From positions 434,001 through 498,000 of the forward strand of contig JAHBTU010000004.1 of the NCBI GenBank assembly GCA_019638455.1: DNA of 64,000 nucleotides. The letters run 5' to 3'. Numbering within the stretch: the stretch's first letter is position 1; every line of letters starts with the position of its first letter. Below are positions 57,901-64,000 of this stretch, piece by piece. Origin of the DNA: Saprospiraceae bacterium (lineage in GTDB: Bacteria > Bacteroidota > Bacteroidia > Chitinophagales > Saprospiraceae). The translations under genes and the position numbers were made by a program. Below the pieces are notes generated by a model. It searched no databases. It was not told where the DNA came from and saw nothing but the letters and a program-made list of their open reading frames with translations.

Positions 57901-58821
57901 GCCATCAAAGTCAACGATGCTGGTGAAGCCATCGGTAAACGGCGCGGGTGCCGTGACGACGGGCGTGACGGCACCAGTCACTAAGTTCACGGAAAGGACT
58001 TGATTGCCTGCGACAATCTCAAGCCCGGCGCAATCGGGGCAGAAATTGTCGGGCAATACGTCCATAGCTACAGGGGAGGCGAAGGAAAAACCTACCGCCA
58101 CCCGAGCGGGGTGCTCGCCAGCCGACACGTTGGGGCCGCCTTGTGCCAGCAGCGCCCCCGTCTGGCCGTTGAACACCTGATTGCCGATGTTCACTTCCGG
58201 CCAGCCGTCGTGGTCAAAGTCGGCGATGTTTGGCACGGAATAGCGATAGCGACCGTCGTAGCCTACTTGAATGGCACTGACATATTTCAGCGAGCCGTCG
58301 TGATTGTAGCAATAGAGCCGACGGTCGAAACCGACGATGACAATTTCCCCGAATCCATCGTTGTCGAGGTCGGCGATGGCGGGGGCGGTGCCGCCCGGCC
58401 ACACGGTGGGGCCTATGATATGCACCTTGGTGGCACCGGTCGCGCCGTCAATGATGAACAGGTCAGGCGCTTCCACGCGATAGGCCACGACCTCCGGGAT
58501 GCCGTCGCCGTCCAAATCGCCTGCCACAAGGGTGGAATAGGTGCCGGTTTGTGCCTCGCTTTCCCATTGCACGCCGAGCGTGATTTGCCCGCACGGCGGG
58601 ATATAGTAACAATCGGCGTTGCAAGTGGTGTAGTAAAAATCATCGCATTGACCGGTGCAGGTGCAGTCTTGGTCGTAGCAGTCAATGAGGCCGTCGCCGT
58701 CGTCGTCAATGCCGTTGTTGCAAATTTCGACGGGGGCTTGGGCATGCGCAAGGATGGAAAAAAGGGTAAAGAGAGTTAAAAGAAGGTTTCGCCGCAGTAA
58801 AAGGTGTTTGTGTAACGACAT
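54946..58821 (-). CDS. Large FG-GAP/VCBS-repeat secreted protein with T9SS type B domain
   Basis: 1291 residues from ATG 58821 (MSLHKHLLLRR), with a signal peptide to HAQ. The first part has a Cys-rich segment with calcium-loop-like GIDDDGDGLIDCYDQDC. FG-GAP-type propeller repeats then bind calcium via DxDxDG loops (AGDLDGDGIPEVVA, IADLDNDGFGEIVI, IADFDHDGWPEVNI, IVDFDGDGDLDAIV, ADLTGDGSLEISF, DVDGDGQTEIIV). From about 700, Ig-like and Cys-bearing domains (TICSGESYPVFG, DTTICYGRTLVW) lead to a SprB-like stretch and a CHU_C type B sorting signal (YVPNVFSPLSASD, VFDRWGGLMYEV, AWDGRRNGKVV). A surface adhesin is likely. Confidence 0.9.
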   Translation of the reverse strand: MSLHKHLLLRRNLLLTLFTLFSILAHAQAPVEICNNGIDDDGDGLIDCYDQDCTCTGQCDDFYYTTCNADCYYIPPCGQITLGVQWESEAQTGTYSTLVAGDLDGDGIPEVVAYRVEAPDLFIIDGATGATKVHIIGPTVWPGGTAPAIADLDNDGFGEIVIVGFDRRLYCYNHDGSLKYVSAIQVGYDGRYRYSVPNIADFDHDGWPEVNIGNQVFNGQTGALLAQGGPNVSAGEHPARVAVGFSFASPVAMDVLPDNFCPDCAGLEIVAGNQVLSVNLVTGAVTPVVTAPAPFTDGFTSIVDFDGDGDLDAIVQGRNGSNNFNTVYCWDIQTSTILRQYQLLNNWQEGASRVNVADLTGDGSLEISFVSHPYLYALRNNFTPLWINDVYDASSITCSSVFDFCGDGSADVIYRGEFRLQVLDGATGQVSWEDNCRSATHIENPLVLDVDGDGQTEIIVQCGTPDYNSTGHGKVISYKAVGAPGIASRRVWNQHAYFNTNINDDLSVPRYQQNPHIIGDGVRMNSFLNQYFNPSFPSPDGVLALQNVVCVLDSLQITVTLCNEGDNILPPQTPVSVYRGNPQTTSAQWLGALPLGFDLQPDSCRVYTFNIPRVANDSVFIVLNDDNSLPTPYNLSQDFPVTAIGECKFANNIASFFVKYQPDVVQLGQDTAICDNTSLLLNAAGSDLATWQWSSGATTPTLSVTTPGTYSVTATDVCGFTQTDVIVVTIDSSTVVSLGPDPSICQGETVSLAESGFDFYQWTGNGLSCTTCPAVTVAPSTSGLVVLVAGFLNGCVNRDSVYITVHDTFNYKIDTTICYGRTLVWNGQELPPDSKRTFFLQTVHGCDSTVHVNVIGTTLGTYQITVDTSVCLGSLLSMNGANLPPGAGITFHLNAETGCDSTVMVTVAPKDTFATVESPTICSGESYPVFGAPVTESGIYKRTFLAKNGCDSTHTVNLTVLAPIVLEIDGSPSCFGEATGALSVTANGNAPPFKYAWNFASSQPKIDNVPAGNYTVTVTDKNDCTETASTIVEAHPPILFSAKADSATCYNLPDGGIALETPDSSLVFSLDDEVFSQNKLYENLLAGKYTLFAQDIYGCVDTLPIIVPSPPPLLLSLSTKEAEVQLGDSLEIKVFASGLEPLAYHWADSFYLSCHNCPDPVSKPLSNVLYSLTVTDKNGCTAFEQLQIILNYVVDVYVPNVFSPLSASDQNSRFEMSFGPAATRVRLMRVFDRWGGLMYEVHDVTPNDNSRAWDGRRNGKVVTPGVYTWMMWLELADGTIRQLDGDVTIVR

Positions 58822-59013
58822 GGGCAATGGGTTAGATTTCGTCCTGGGCGCTGAAACGAGTGCGGGTTTCGTTTCATGCACGGACCAAACCGATTAACGA
58901 AAGGTTTGAAAACCTGAGACTACGGCGGGAAAATGGTCAGGAGTGGGGCTTTTGGATTAGGAAGTGGGCGAAAGATGTGGCGGCGAAGGTCGGAATTTTT
59001 AGTATTGAAACGC

Positions 59014-60141
59014 TTACTCCCGCTTCACAAATTTTTTTGTCGTCACACTGTCCCGTGTATGCACCACCGCCACCCAAATGCCTGCTGGCAGTGAAACAAC
59101 TGGCAGTTCGACGCGATGTTGTTTGTGGATAATCAACGACAACATTTGCTCGCCCGCGAGGCTCCGAATGTCAACCCGCTCTATCGGCGCTTCCGATGAT
59201 TCGACAGTAAGCACATCGCGGACGGGGTTGGGGAAAATGGTGAGCGGGGGAGCTGCCCATCCCGATGTTTTTGTGGAAACCACCACCACGGAATCGGTGA
59301 TGATTTTGCCTAAGGTTATCACCTGTTCAAGGTTGTTCAAAATCAGCACGTTGGAGATTCGCAGGGAAAAAGTGTCGGGTGTGTCGTCGCGGATAATCAT
59401 CGCGTCAATCACAAAACTGACGGTCATAAGCGTGTCGGTTGCGAAAAAAACATTTTCCCCGCGACCCGCTGCCGCGAACCCCATGCGCCCTGCGGCGGGG
59501 AGCAGCTCATTGGTCAGCACTTCGGTGTGCCTTGCCACCACATACATCCTACTGTTGGGGAACGTGTCAGGGAATACTTGGGTAAGAGAATCAATGATGG
59601 TGTTGGTGTAGTAGTATTCCACGTCGAAGGCGATGCCCAGAGCGCCCAGCGGAGCGGGTACCTGAAATGGATATTGCAGCTGAATGTAAGCCTCTAATTG
59701 CCCCGTGACATCCACAATGTCTTTATTGAACGTGACCAAAATGTTTGGAGGCGGGCAGCTGAAACAGGTATCAATTAACTTGGGCTGATAGGGGCTTGGC
59801 GGAGGAAAGGAGTTGTTTTGAGTGCTGTCGTAATTGAGGGCGATGGCGAAGATGTCCAAAGAATTGATGGTGTCCATGCCGTTGCAGTCCACGAACGCGA
59901 GGTTGATGCCGCTGACTGGCAGAAAAGCGTCCCACGGTTCTTCCACGATTTGGGGCACCCAGAGGATTGTGGCAGGCTGGCGCGGCGGCCCCGTCTGATT
60001 GTACGCGATTCCGACGGGCAAGAGGTCATAATGATTCGCCACCCCATCATTGTTGGTGTCGCCGGGGTACATGATGAAGGGTTGCGCCGCTGCTGACGCA
60101 GAAAAAAGAGAGAGAAGCAGAAAACAGGCTGACAGGCGCAT
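59014..60141 (-). CDS. Dockerin-like secreted protein with T9SS type A domain
   Basis: 375 residues from ATG 60141 (MRLSACFLLLSLF), with a signal peptide ending AAAQ. Directly after it come two dockerin-like calcium loops (PGDTNNDGVANHYDLLPVGI and DCNGMDTINSLDIFAIALNY). A cohesin-like or beta-sandwich domain (LGALGIAFDVEYYY, TVSFVIDAM) occupies the middle. The end is a T9SS type A signal (IFPNPVRDVLTV, IRSLAGEQM, LPAGIWVAVV). Role unknown, possibly in surface protein assembly. It is 62 bp from the divergent gene at 60204. Confidence 0.83.
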   Translation of the reverse strand: MRLSACFLLLSLFSASAAAQPFIMYPGDTNNDGVANHYDLLPVGIAYNQTGPPRQPATILWVPQIVEEPWDAFLPVSGINLAFVDCNGMDTINSLDIFAIALNYDSTQNNSFPPPSPYQPKLIDTCFSCPPPNILVTFNKDIVDVTGQLEAYIQLQYPFQVPAPLGALGIAFDVEYYYTNTIIDSLTQVFPDTFPNSRMYVVARHTEVLTNELLPAAGRMGFAAAGRGENVFFATDTLMTVSFVIDAMIIRDDTPDTFSLRISNVLILNNLEQVITLGKIITDSVVVVSTKTSGWAAPPLTIFPNPVRDVLTVESSEAPIERVDIRSLAGEQMLSLIIHKQHRVELPVVSLPAGIWVAVVHTRDSVTTKKFVKRE

Positions 60142-60203
60142 GACAAAGCATTTGGTTGGAAAATGACTTAAAAGGCAGAACTTTCGGGCGAGCATTCTGG
60201 AAA

Positions 60204-61631
60204 ATGACCGACAGCAAAATCATAGAGCTTCTCCGCACGATGACTCCTCGACAACTGTCGAGGCTAGGGGATTTCTTGCGGTCGCCTTATTTCAACAAAA
60301 ACACTGACTGTGTGCTGCTCTACGATTATTTACAAAAGTACGCGCCAGACTTTTCACACCCTAATATCGAGCGACAAATCGTGGTGAAAAAACTGCCCAC
60401 AGAAAAACCGCTGGACGACAGAAGCTTGGCGCATCTTTCCAGCCGACTGCTCGCACTCGTTGAGAAGTTTCTTGTGGCCGAAGACCTGTATGCCGACGAG
60501 GACAAACAACGACTTGCGTTGCTACAAGAATATCAAGCACGCAACTTGCCCAAGCATTACAAGTCAGTCCAATCGGATATCGAAAAACAGATGGAGGCTG
60601 CCGTCGTGCGAGATGCCGACTATTATCAAAAGTCGCTTGTGGTCAAGCGGCTTTTTTATGAACACGGCGACCGCAACCAACGCGGGTTCGACGAGCGCCT
60701 TCAGGCAGCGGCGGATGCTTTGGATACTTATTTTGTGGCTGAAAAGCTGCGTTTTGTATGCGAAATGCTCAACTACGAAACCTTGTTGAACATCCGCTAC
60801 GAAACAAACTATTGGGAGGAAGTGCTCCAATGGTCGGCGGCTGCCAGATACGAGAAGGTCACGACCATACAGGTATATCGCCGACTGCTGTTACTTTTGA
60901 CCAAACCTGACGATACCGTAAATTTTGAGCTTGCCAAGTCGTTGGTAGCTGATTCTGAACAATGTTTTCACCGCGACGAACTCAGACAGCTCTACACGCA
61001 TCTGCTCAATTACTGCGCCTTGCGCATCAATCGCCACAACGACCAGCATTTTCTAAACGAGCATTTGGAAATCAACAAATTGATGCTGAGCAACGGGCTT
61101 ATTTTCGACAACGACCTTCTTCCTCCATGGAAATACACCAATCTTGTCACTGTCGGCCTCAAAACTGGCCAAGCTGAGTGGACGCGCCAATTCATCCACG
61201 AATATCAAAAGCGATTGCCGGAAGAATATCGGGACAACACCTTTCGCTACAACCTCGCGCAGCACCACTATTACCTGAAAAATTACGACGAGGCACAACG
61301 AGCCTTGCTCCAAGTCGAATTCACGGACGTGTTGCTCAACGTGTCTGCCCGCAGCCTGCTCATCAAAATTTATTGCGAAACGGAGCAGACGGAATTGTTG
61401 CTCTCTTACTTGGAAGCCACGCGGATTTTCTTGTTGCGCAATCTGCTATTGGATACGCATATCAAGCGACAAATGCAAAAGTTTGTTGAGTTCACCACCA
61501 AATTTGCCAAGATAGCCCCTCACGACAAAATGCGCTATCAAACCCTTGCGCAGCAGTTGCCGCCCGCCCAAGAAATTCTTCATCGCGACTGGCTGGCCGG
61601 GCAATTCCAAAAAAAGCTGAGTGGCCGTTGA
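60204..61631 (+). CDS. Hypothetical all-helical (TPR-like) cytosolic protein
   Basis: 475 residues from ATG 60204 (MTDSKIIELLRTMTPRQLSR). No signal peptide or membrane segment. The sequence is helical throughout with many Leu/Tyr/Arg pairs (LGDFLRSPYFNKN, HLSSRLLALVEKFLVAED, LYTHLLNYCALRINRHN, YNLAQHHYYLKNYDEAQRAL), the last segment resembling a TPR motif. I do not recognise a named family. The TetR regulator gene begins 62 bp downstream with its own promoter. Confidence 0.75.
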   Translation: MTDSKIIELLRTMTPRQLSRLGDFLRSPYFNKNTDCVLLYDYLQKYAPDFSHPNIERQIVVKKLPTEKPLDDRSLAHLSSRLLALVEKFLVAEDLYADEDKQRLALLQEYQARNLPKHYKSVQSDIEKQMEAAVVRDADYYQKSLVVKRLFYEHGDRNQRGFDERLQAAADALDTYFVAEKLRFVCEMLNYETLLNIRYETNYWEEVLQWSAAARYEKVTTIQVYRRLLLLLTKPDDTVNFELAKSLVADSEQCFHRDELRQLYTHLLNYCALRINRHNDQHFLNEHLEINKLMLSNGLIFDNDLLPPWKYTNLVTVGLKTGQAEWTRQFIHEYQKRLPEEYRDNTFRYNLAQHHYYLKNYDEAQRALLQVEFTDVLLNVSARSLLIKIYCETEQTELLLSYLEATRIFLLRNLLLDTHIKRQMQKFVEFTTKFAKIAPHDKMRYQTLAQQLPPAQEILHRDWLAGQFQKKLSGR

Positions 61632-61663
61632 GGCAAGGTTGTCCAACCGGGAGTGATTTTTTA

Positions 61664-61671
61664 TACTTTTG
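61664..61671 (+). promoter_or_regulatory. -7 promoter element for the TetR regulator
   Basis: TACTTTTG matches TAnnTTTG. TTG at 61639-61641 lies 22 bp before it, near the expected -33 position. The ATG is 22 bp downstream. Confidence 0.65.
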
Positions 61672-61693
61672 TCGCACATTTCTCGCCCACAGC

Positions 61694-62329
61694 ATGTCGA
61701 ACCTTCCCCCACCCGATCGAAACGGGACACGCGCTCTCCTGCTTGATGTAGCTGAACGACTGTTTGCCGAACATGGTTTCGAGGCAGTATCCGTGCGCCA
61801 ATTGGCAGCAGCAGTCGGTGCCAATGTCGCCATGGTCAATTACCATTTTGGCACGAAACAACAACTGCTGGAAGAAATTATCACGGCTCGACTTCCCGAA
61901 ACCCGCGAGCGTCTCGAGTCCTTGTCGCGCTCCCCGCTCAGCCCGTGGGAAAAGCTGTCGCTGACAGTGGATATGTACGCGGAAAAATTCTTTCAAGGGC
62001 GCGATTTTCACCGACTCATCATGCGCGAAATGTCGCTGCGCCAGCGCCCCGCGCTGGTGAAAATCATCACCGACCATCTGGCGCACAATCTTGCGCTGGT
62101 GCGCGGCTTCATTCTCGATGGTCAACAGAATGGGATGTTTCGGCCAGTAGATGCGGAGCTAACGGTGGCCACCGTATTCGGTTCTTTTTCATCGCTCATC
62201 AGTCATTGTAGCCTGATGTGCGCCATCTTGGAAGAAGATTGCGAGGAAGACATTTATTCGGAAAAAAGTCAAATCCGCTTCAAGGCACACCTCAAGGGGA
62301 TGCTTCAGGCGCATTTGATGGGTGCCTGA
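61694..62329 (+). CDS. TetR/AcrR family transcriptional regulator
   Basis: 211 residues from ATG 61694 (MSNLPPPDRNGTRALLL). The N-terminal helix-turn-helix is textbook: LLDVAERLFAEHGFEAVSVRQ, AAAVGANVAMVNYHFGTKQQLL. The C-terminal ligand-binding part is helical (RDFHRLIMREMSLRQRP, TVFGSFSSLISHC) and resembles CerR/TetR_C-type domains. TetR proteins usually repress a neighbouring transporter or detoxification gene and themselves. No efflux gene is adjacent here, so the target is unclear. Convergent with the Rpn gene, 7 bp apart. Confidence 0.92.
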   Translation: MSNLPPPDRNGTRALLLDVAERLFAEHGFEAVSVRQLAAAVGANVAMVNYHFGTKQQLLEEIITARLPETRERLESLSRSPLSPWEKLSLTVDMYAEKFFQGRDFHRLIMREMSLRQRPALVKIITDHLAHNLALVRGFILDGQQNGMFRPVDAELTVATVFGSFSSLISHCSLMCAILEEDCEEDIYSEKSQIRFKAHLKGMLQAHLMGA

Positions 62330-62336
62330 AGCATCC

Positions 62337-63320
62337 TTAATTTTGAGAGGATGAGTTCTGTTGCTTTTGTATCTCCATTACCTGTTCCACTTCCAATTGC
62401 AACACGCGAGCGATGAACTCGGGTGCCATCCCTTCGCGTAGCATATTTGCTGCGGCGAGTCGTAAAGCCTCGGCACGCCCCTCGGCACGCCCCTCGGCAC
62501 GCCCCTCGGCACGCCCCTCGGCACGCCCCTCGGCACGCCCCTCTACCATGGCTTCTTTTCTGAGTTTGCGCGCTTCGGCGCGGCGGGCCTTCAAAACCAA
62601 TTCGTAAGTGCTCATCGTTTTTTCGATTTTGAAAACTTTGTCTAATTCTGCCTCAAAAGTAGCCTGAAATTTTGATTCTCCAAAATGTACATACTCATCT
62701 ATGAAATGCAAAACATTCAACACTCGCTGTCGGGAGAGTCCTCTTTTTAGCAAATTGCGCATCAATTTTTTCTTGATTTCCAGCAATCCCTCGTCATCGA
62801 GCTTGTTGGGGCGCAAGCTGTAAAAAGCGGTTTCCATGACGATGGAGAATGGGTTGTCAGGTTCGGGAAAGCTGGATGGGTGGTGGTCAAGCAGTTTGTA
62901 AGCCCGAAACCGATAAATCAATTCGTTGTCCCAAGTTCTCTCTATGTAGGCGCTAGGTCGAAACGAGGGGCTTTCATCGGTCAAGATGGCCAAGGCCACC
63001 ACATCCGTTCCGTATTTCTCTTTGATGCGCACCCTGTAGTCATACATCCTTCTCGCAAAAGACATTTCGGGATAGCCTTGCACCTCTATGTGAATCAACA
63101 TCCAGCGTTCGCTCCCATCCAATAGCCAGATTTTGACCAGTTTATCGGCCACACGTCCCGGCGCTTCCGATTTTGCCACTATTCGCCGGAGCTCCTTGTC
63201 TAAAAACTCTGGCTGGCGACTCCAATCTACCAACTGCGCTTCTTCTGGGTAAAAGAAGTAAACACATGGCTCGAACAGGTCTTCGAGGATGCTTTTCCAA
63301 AGTGCATCGCGTGGTACCAT
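62337..63320 (-). CDS. Rpn-family (PD-(D/E)xK) recombination-promoting nuclease-like protein
   Basis: 327 residues from ATG 63320 (MVPRDALWKSILEDLFEP). N-terminal nuclease-like core: DKLVKIWLLDG, the ExQ motif HIEVQGYPEMSFARRMYDY, and YGTDVVALAILTDESPSFRP. A helical middle follows (KKLMRNLLKRGLSRQRVLNV), then an (EGRA)n run and a C-terminal LQLEVEQVMEIQKQ. Rpn (formerly transposase_31) nucleases cut DNA and promote recombination; some have recently been linked to phage defence. The EGRA run comes from a 12-bp tandem repeat that can expand or contract in frame. The ExQ in place of ExK is common in this family. Confidence 0.85.
   Translation of the reverse strand: MVPRDALWKSILEDLFEPCVYFFYPEEAQLVDWSRQPEFLDKELRRIVAKSEAPGRVADKLVKIWLLDGSERWMLIHIEVQGYPEMSFARRMYDYRVRIKEKYGTDVVALAILTDESPSFRPSAYIERTWDNELIYRFRAYKLLDHHPSSFPEPDNPFSIVMETAFYSLRPNKLDDEGLLEIKKKLMRNLLKRGLSRQRVLNVLHFIDEYVHFGESKFQATFEAELDKVFKIEKTMSTYELVLKARRAEARKLRKEAMVEGRAEGRAEGRAEGRAEGRAEGRAEALRLAAANMLREGMAPEFIARVLQLEVEQVMEIQKQQNSSSQN
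62468..62541. repeat. 12-bp in-frame tandem repeat inside the Rpn gene
   Basis: CCTCGGCACGCC is repeated six times without change, encoding (EGRA) units on the minus strand. Each gain or loss adds or removes four residues without a frameshift. Confidence 0.95.
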
Positions 63321-63339
63321 TCGCCAAAGATAAGGTTCT

Positions 63340-64000
63340 TTAACGGACAAAACGTTCCAGTACATCCTGTGGCTGCACTCTGTCCAACCGCATACTCCAC
63401 GAAATCCAACGCAAATAATTACTGCCAAACACCTCGTTGTATTTGTTTTTTAAAAACTTGGAGTGAGCAACCGGGAAATAAATCTCCAGCCCGCCGTTGA
63501 GAAACTCCAGCATGAACCCGCCACTCCACATCCATTGCTCGCTGGACGGGCGGTTCTCCCCCAACAGTGTGGCATCGTCGTAATAGCCAATGTCGAACCA
63601 CGGTTTCACGGGCAAGCCCAATGGGAGTCGTTTGGGAAAATCGGCCTTCAGGTTGAGCGCGAGAACGAAATTGTTCGATACACCGATGGTGTTGGCGAAT
63701 GCCGGGCCAAACGCTCCTTTGAAGCCGCCCTCCGTCTGGCTCACCTGCCTGCCGAGAATGCCGCGCTCTCCGCCGCGGGCGAGAAACACTTGGTCGAAAC
63801 GGTAGTCGTTGAACCCCTGCGGATTGAGCGCAAGTGATGCCTGCGCAGGGTCGCCCGCCACGATGCCCCTGTCGCGGCGAGCGTTGTGGAGGAAGCCGCC
63901 CGCAAACGCTCGCATCGTGATTTTTCTTTTTGGCGAATAAAAAAACTGTTGACGCCATTCAAGCGTGCTGCGCAGGTATTTGCCCCTGCTGCCAAAGGCA
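63340..64000 (-). CDS. C-terminal part of an outer-membrane barrel or metallopeptidase-linked protein (5' end outside window)
   Basis: The frame is open to the window edge (AFGSRGKYLRSTLEWRQQF and onward), so at least 219 residues are visible and the start lies to the right. Short amphipathic strands alternate with Gly-rich turns: FNDYRFDQVFLARGGE, FANTIGVSNNFVLALNLKAD, VKPWFDIGYYDD, MWSGGFMLEFLNGGLEIYFP. It ends SWSMRLDRVQPQDVLERF. This resembles the C-terminal domain of M1-type metallopeptidases found in Saprospiria, or a plain outer-membrane barrel. The catalytic part, if any, is not in the window. Its stop is 20 bp before the Rpn start. Confidence 0.6.
   Translation of the reverse strand, partial: AFGSRGKYLRSTLEWRQQFFYSPKRKITMRAFAGGFLHNARRDRGIVAGDPAQASLALNPQGFNDYRFDQVFLARGGERGILGRQVSQTEGGFKGAFGPAFANTIGVSNNFVLALNLKADFPKRLPLGLPVKPWFDIGYYDDATLLGENRPSSEQWMWSGGFMLEFLNGGLEIYFPVAHSKFLKNKYNEVFGSNYLRWISWSMRLDRVQPQDVLERFVR

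Noticed and set aside
54946..58881. Several plus-strand frames of 100-259 codons inside the FG-GAP gene
   Set aside because: Antisense to a protein with six clear calcium-loop repeats; none has a promoter box or motif.
1..64000. tRNA, rRNA, tmRNA or RNase P genes
   Set aside because: Intergenic sequence was read for typical tRNA arms and conserved rRNA or tmRNA segments and none was found; a model-based search could still reveal one.

Overview
The window looks like a chromosomal segment from a Bacteroidota bacterium, most likely a Saprospiria- or Chitinophagia-like lineage. The grounds are several secreted proteins with type IX secretion (T9SS) C-terminal sorting domains of type A and type B, a PorT-family protein, a TonB-dependent receptor, MbnP/MbnH-like proteins, and the Bacteroidota -7 promoter element TAnnTTTG in front of many genes. 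Base composition is moderate to GC-rich except for a short AT-rich cassette near 36.3-37.3 kb. Both edges cut genes. No rRNA or tRNA gene was seen. One structural RNA, the SRP RNA at 4430-4517, can be read directly.

Layout. 1-3.3 kb: the 3' end of a very large repeat adhesin. 3.7-8.2 kb: a transaldolase-family aldolase, SRP RNA, and a four-gene set matching the non-phosphorylating L-fucose pathway. 8.6-12.4 kb: a 1258-residue SF1 helicase-like protein. 12.4-14.5 kb: a nested repeat region with two copies of a 180-bp repeat, one split by an IS4-type insertion sequence. 14.5-22 kb: a TonB-dependent receptor, a secreted hydrolase-like protein and two T9SS cargo proteins. 22-24 kb: infC, rpmI, rplT. 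24-28 kb: a frameshifted small membrane gene, priA, a small beta-barrel protein and an S4-domain protein. 28-36.3 kb: lipid-related and cell-envelope genes, an Asp-box repeat protein and a cysteine desulfurase. 36.3-37.3 kb: an AT-rich two-gene cassette with a HARE-HTH plus nuclease-like protein. 37.3-41.8 kb: glmM, accD, porT, ubiE. 42-47 kb: an M28 peptidase, an Omp28-like protein, a roughly 500-bp C-rich telomere-like tandem repeat, terC and a DEDDh exonuclease. 47-50 kb: two MbnP-like lipoproteins and a di-heme MbnH/CcpA-like protein. 50.7-60 kb: a secreted serine protease, pepT, a small helical stress-type protein, a large FG-GAP protein and another T9SS cargo. 60-64 kb: an unknown helical protein, a TetR regulator, an Rpn-type nuclease with a 12-bp in-frame tandem repeat, and a C-terminal fragment of an outer-membrane barrel protein.

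Most genes are housekeeping or envelope and secretion functions. The parts that stand out are the intergenic regions. A 180-bp element bounded by TATA occurs four times, and at least two copies sit inside long inverted repeats whose sequence is private to the site. Several other intergenic regions hold perfect inverted arms of 10-19 bp around short inserts. The HARE-HTH/nuclease cassette and the large helicase are the best candidates for uncharacterised defence or DNA-processing functions.
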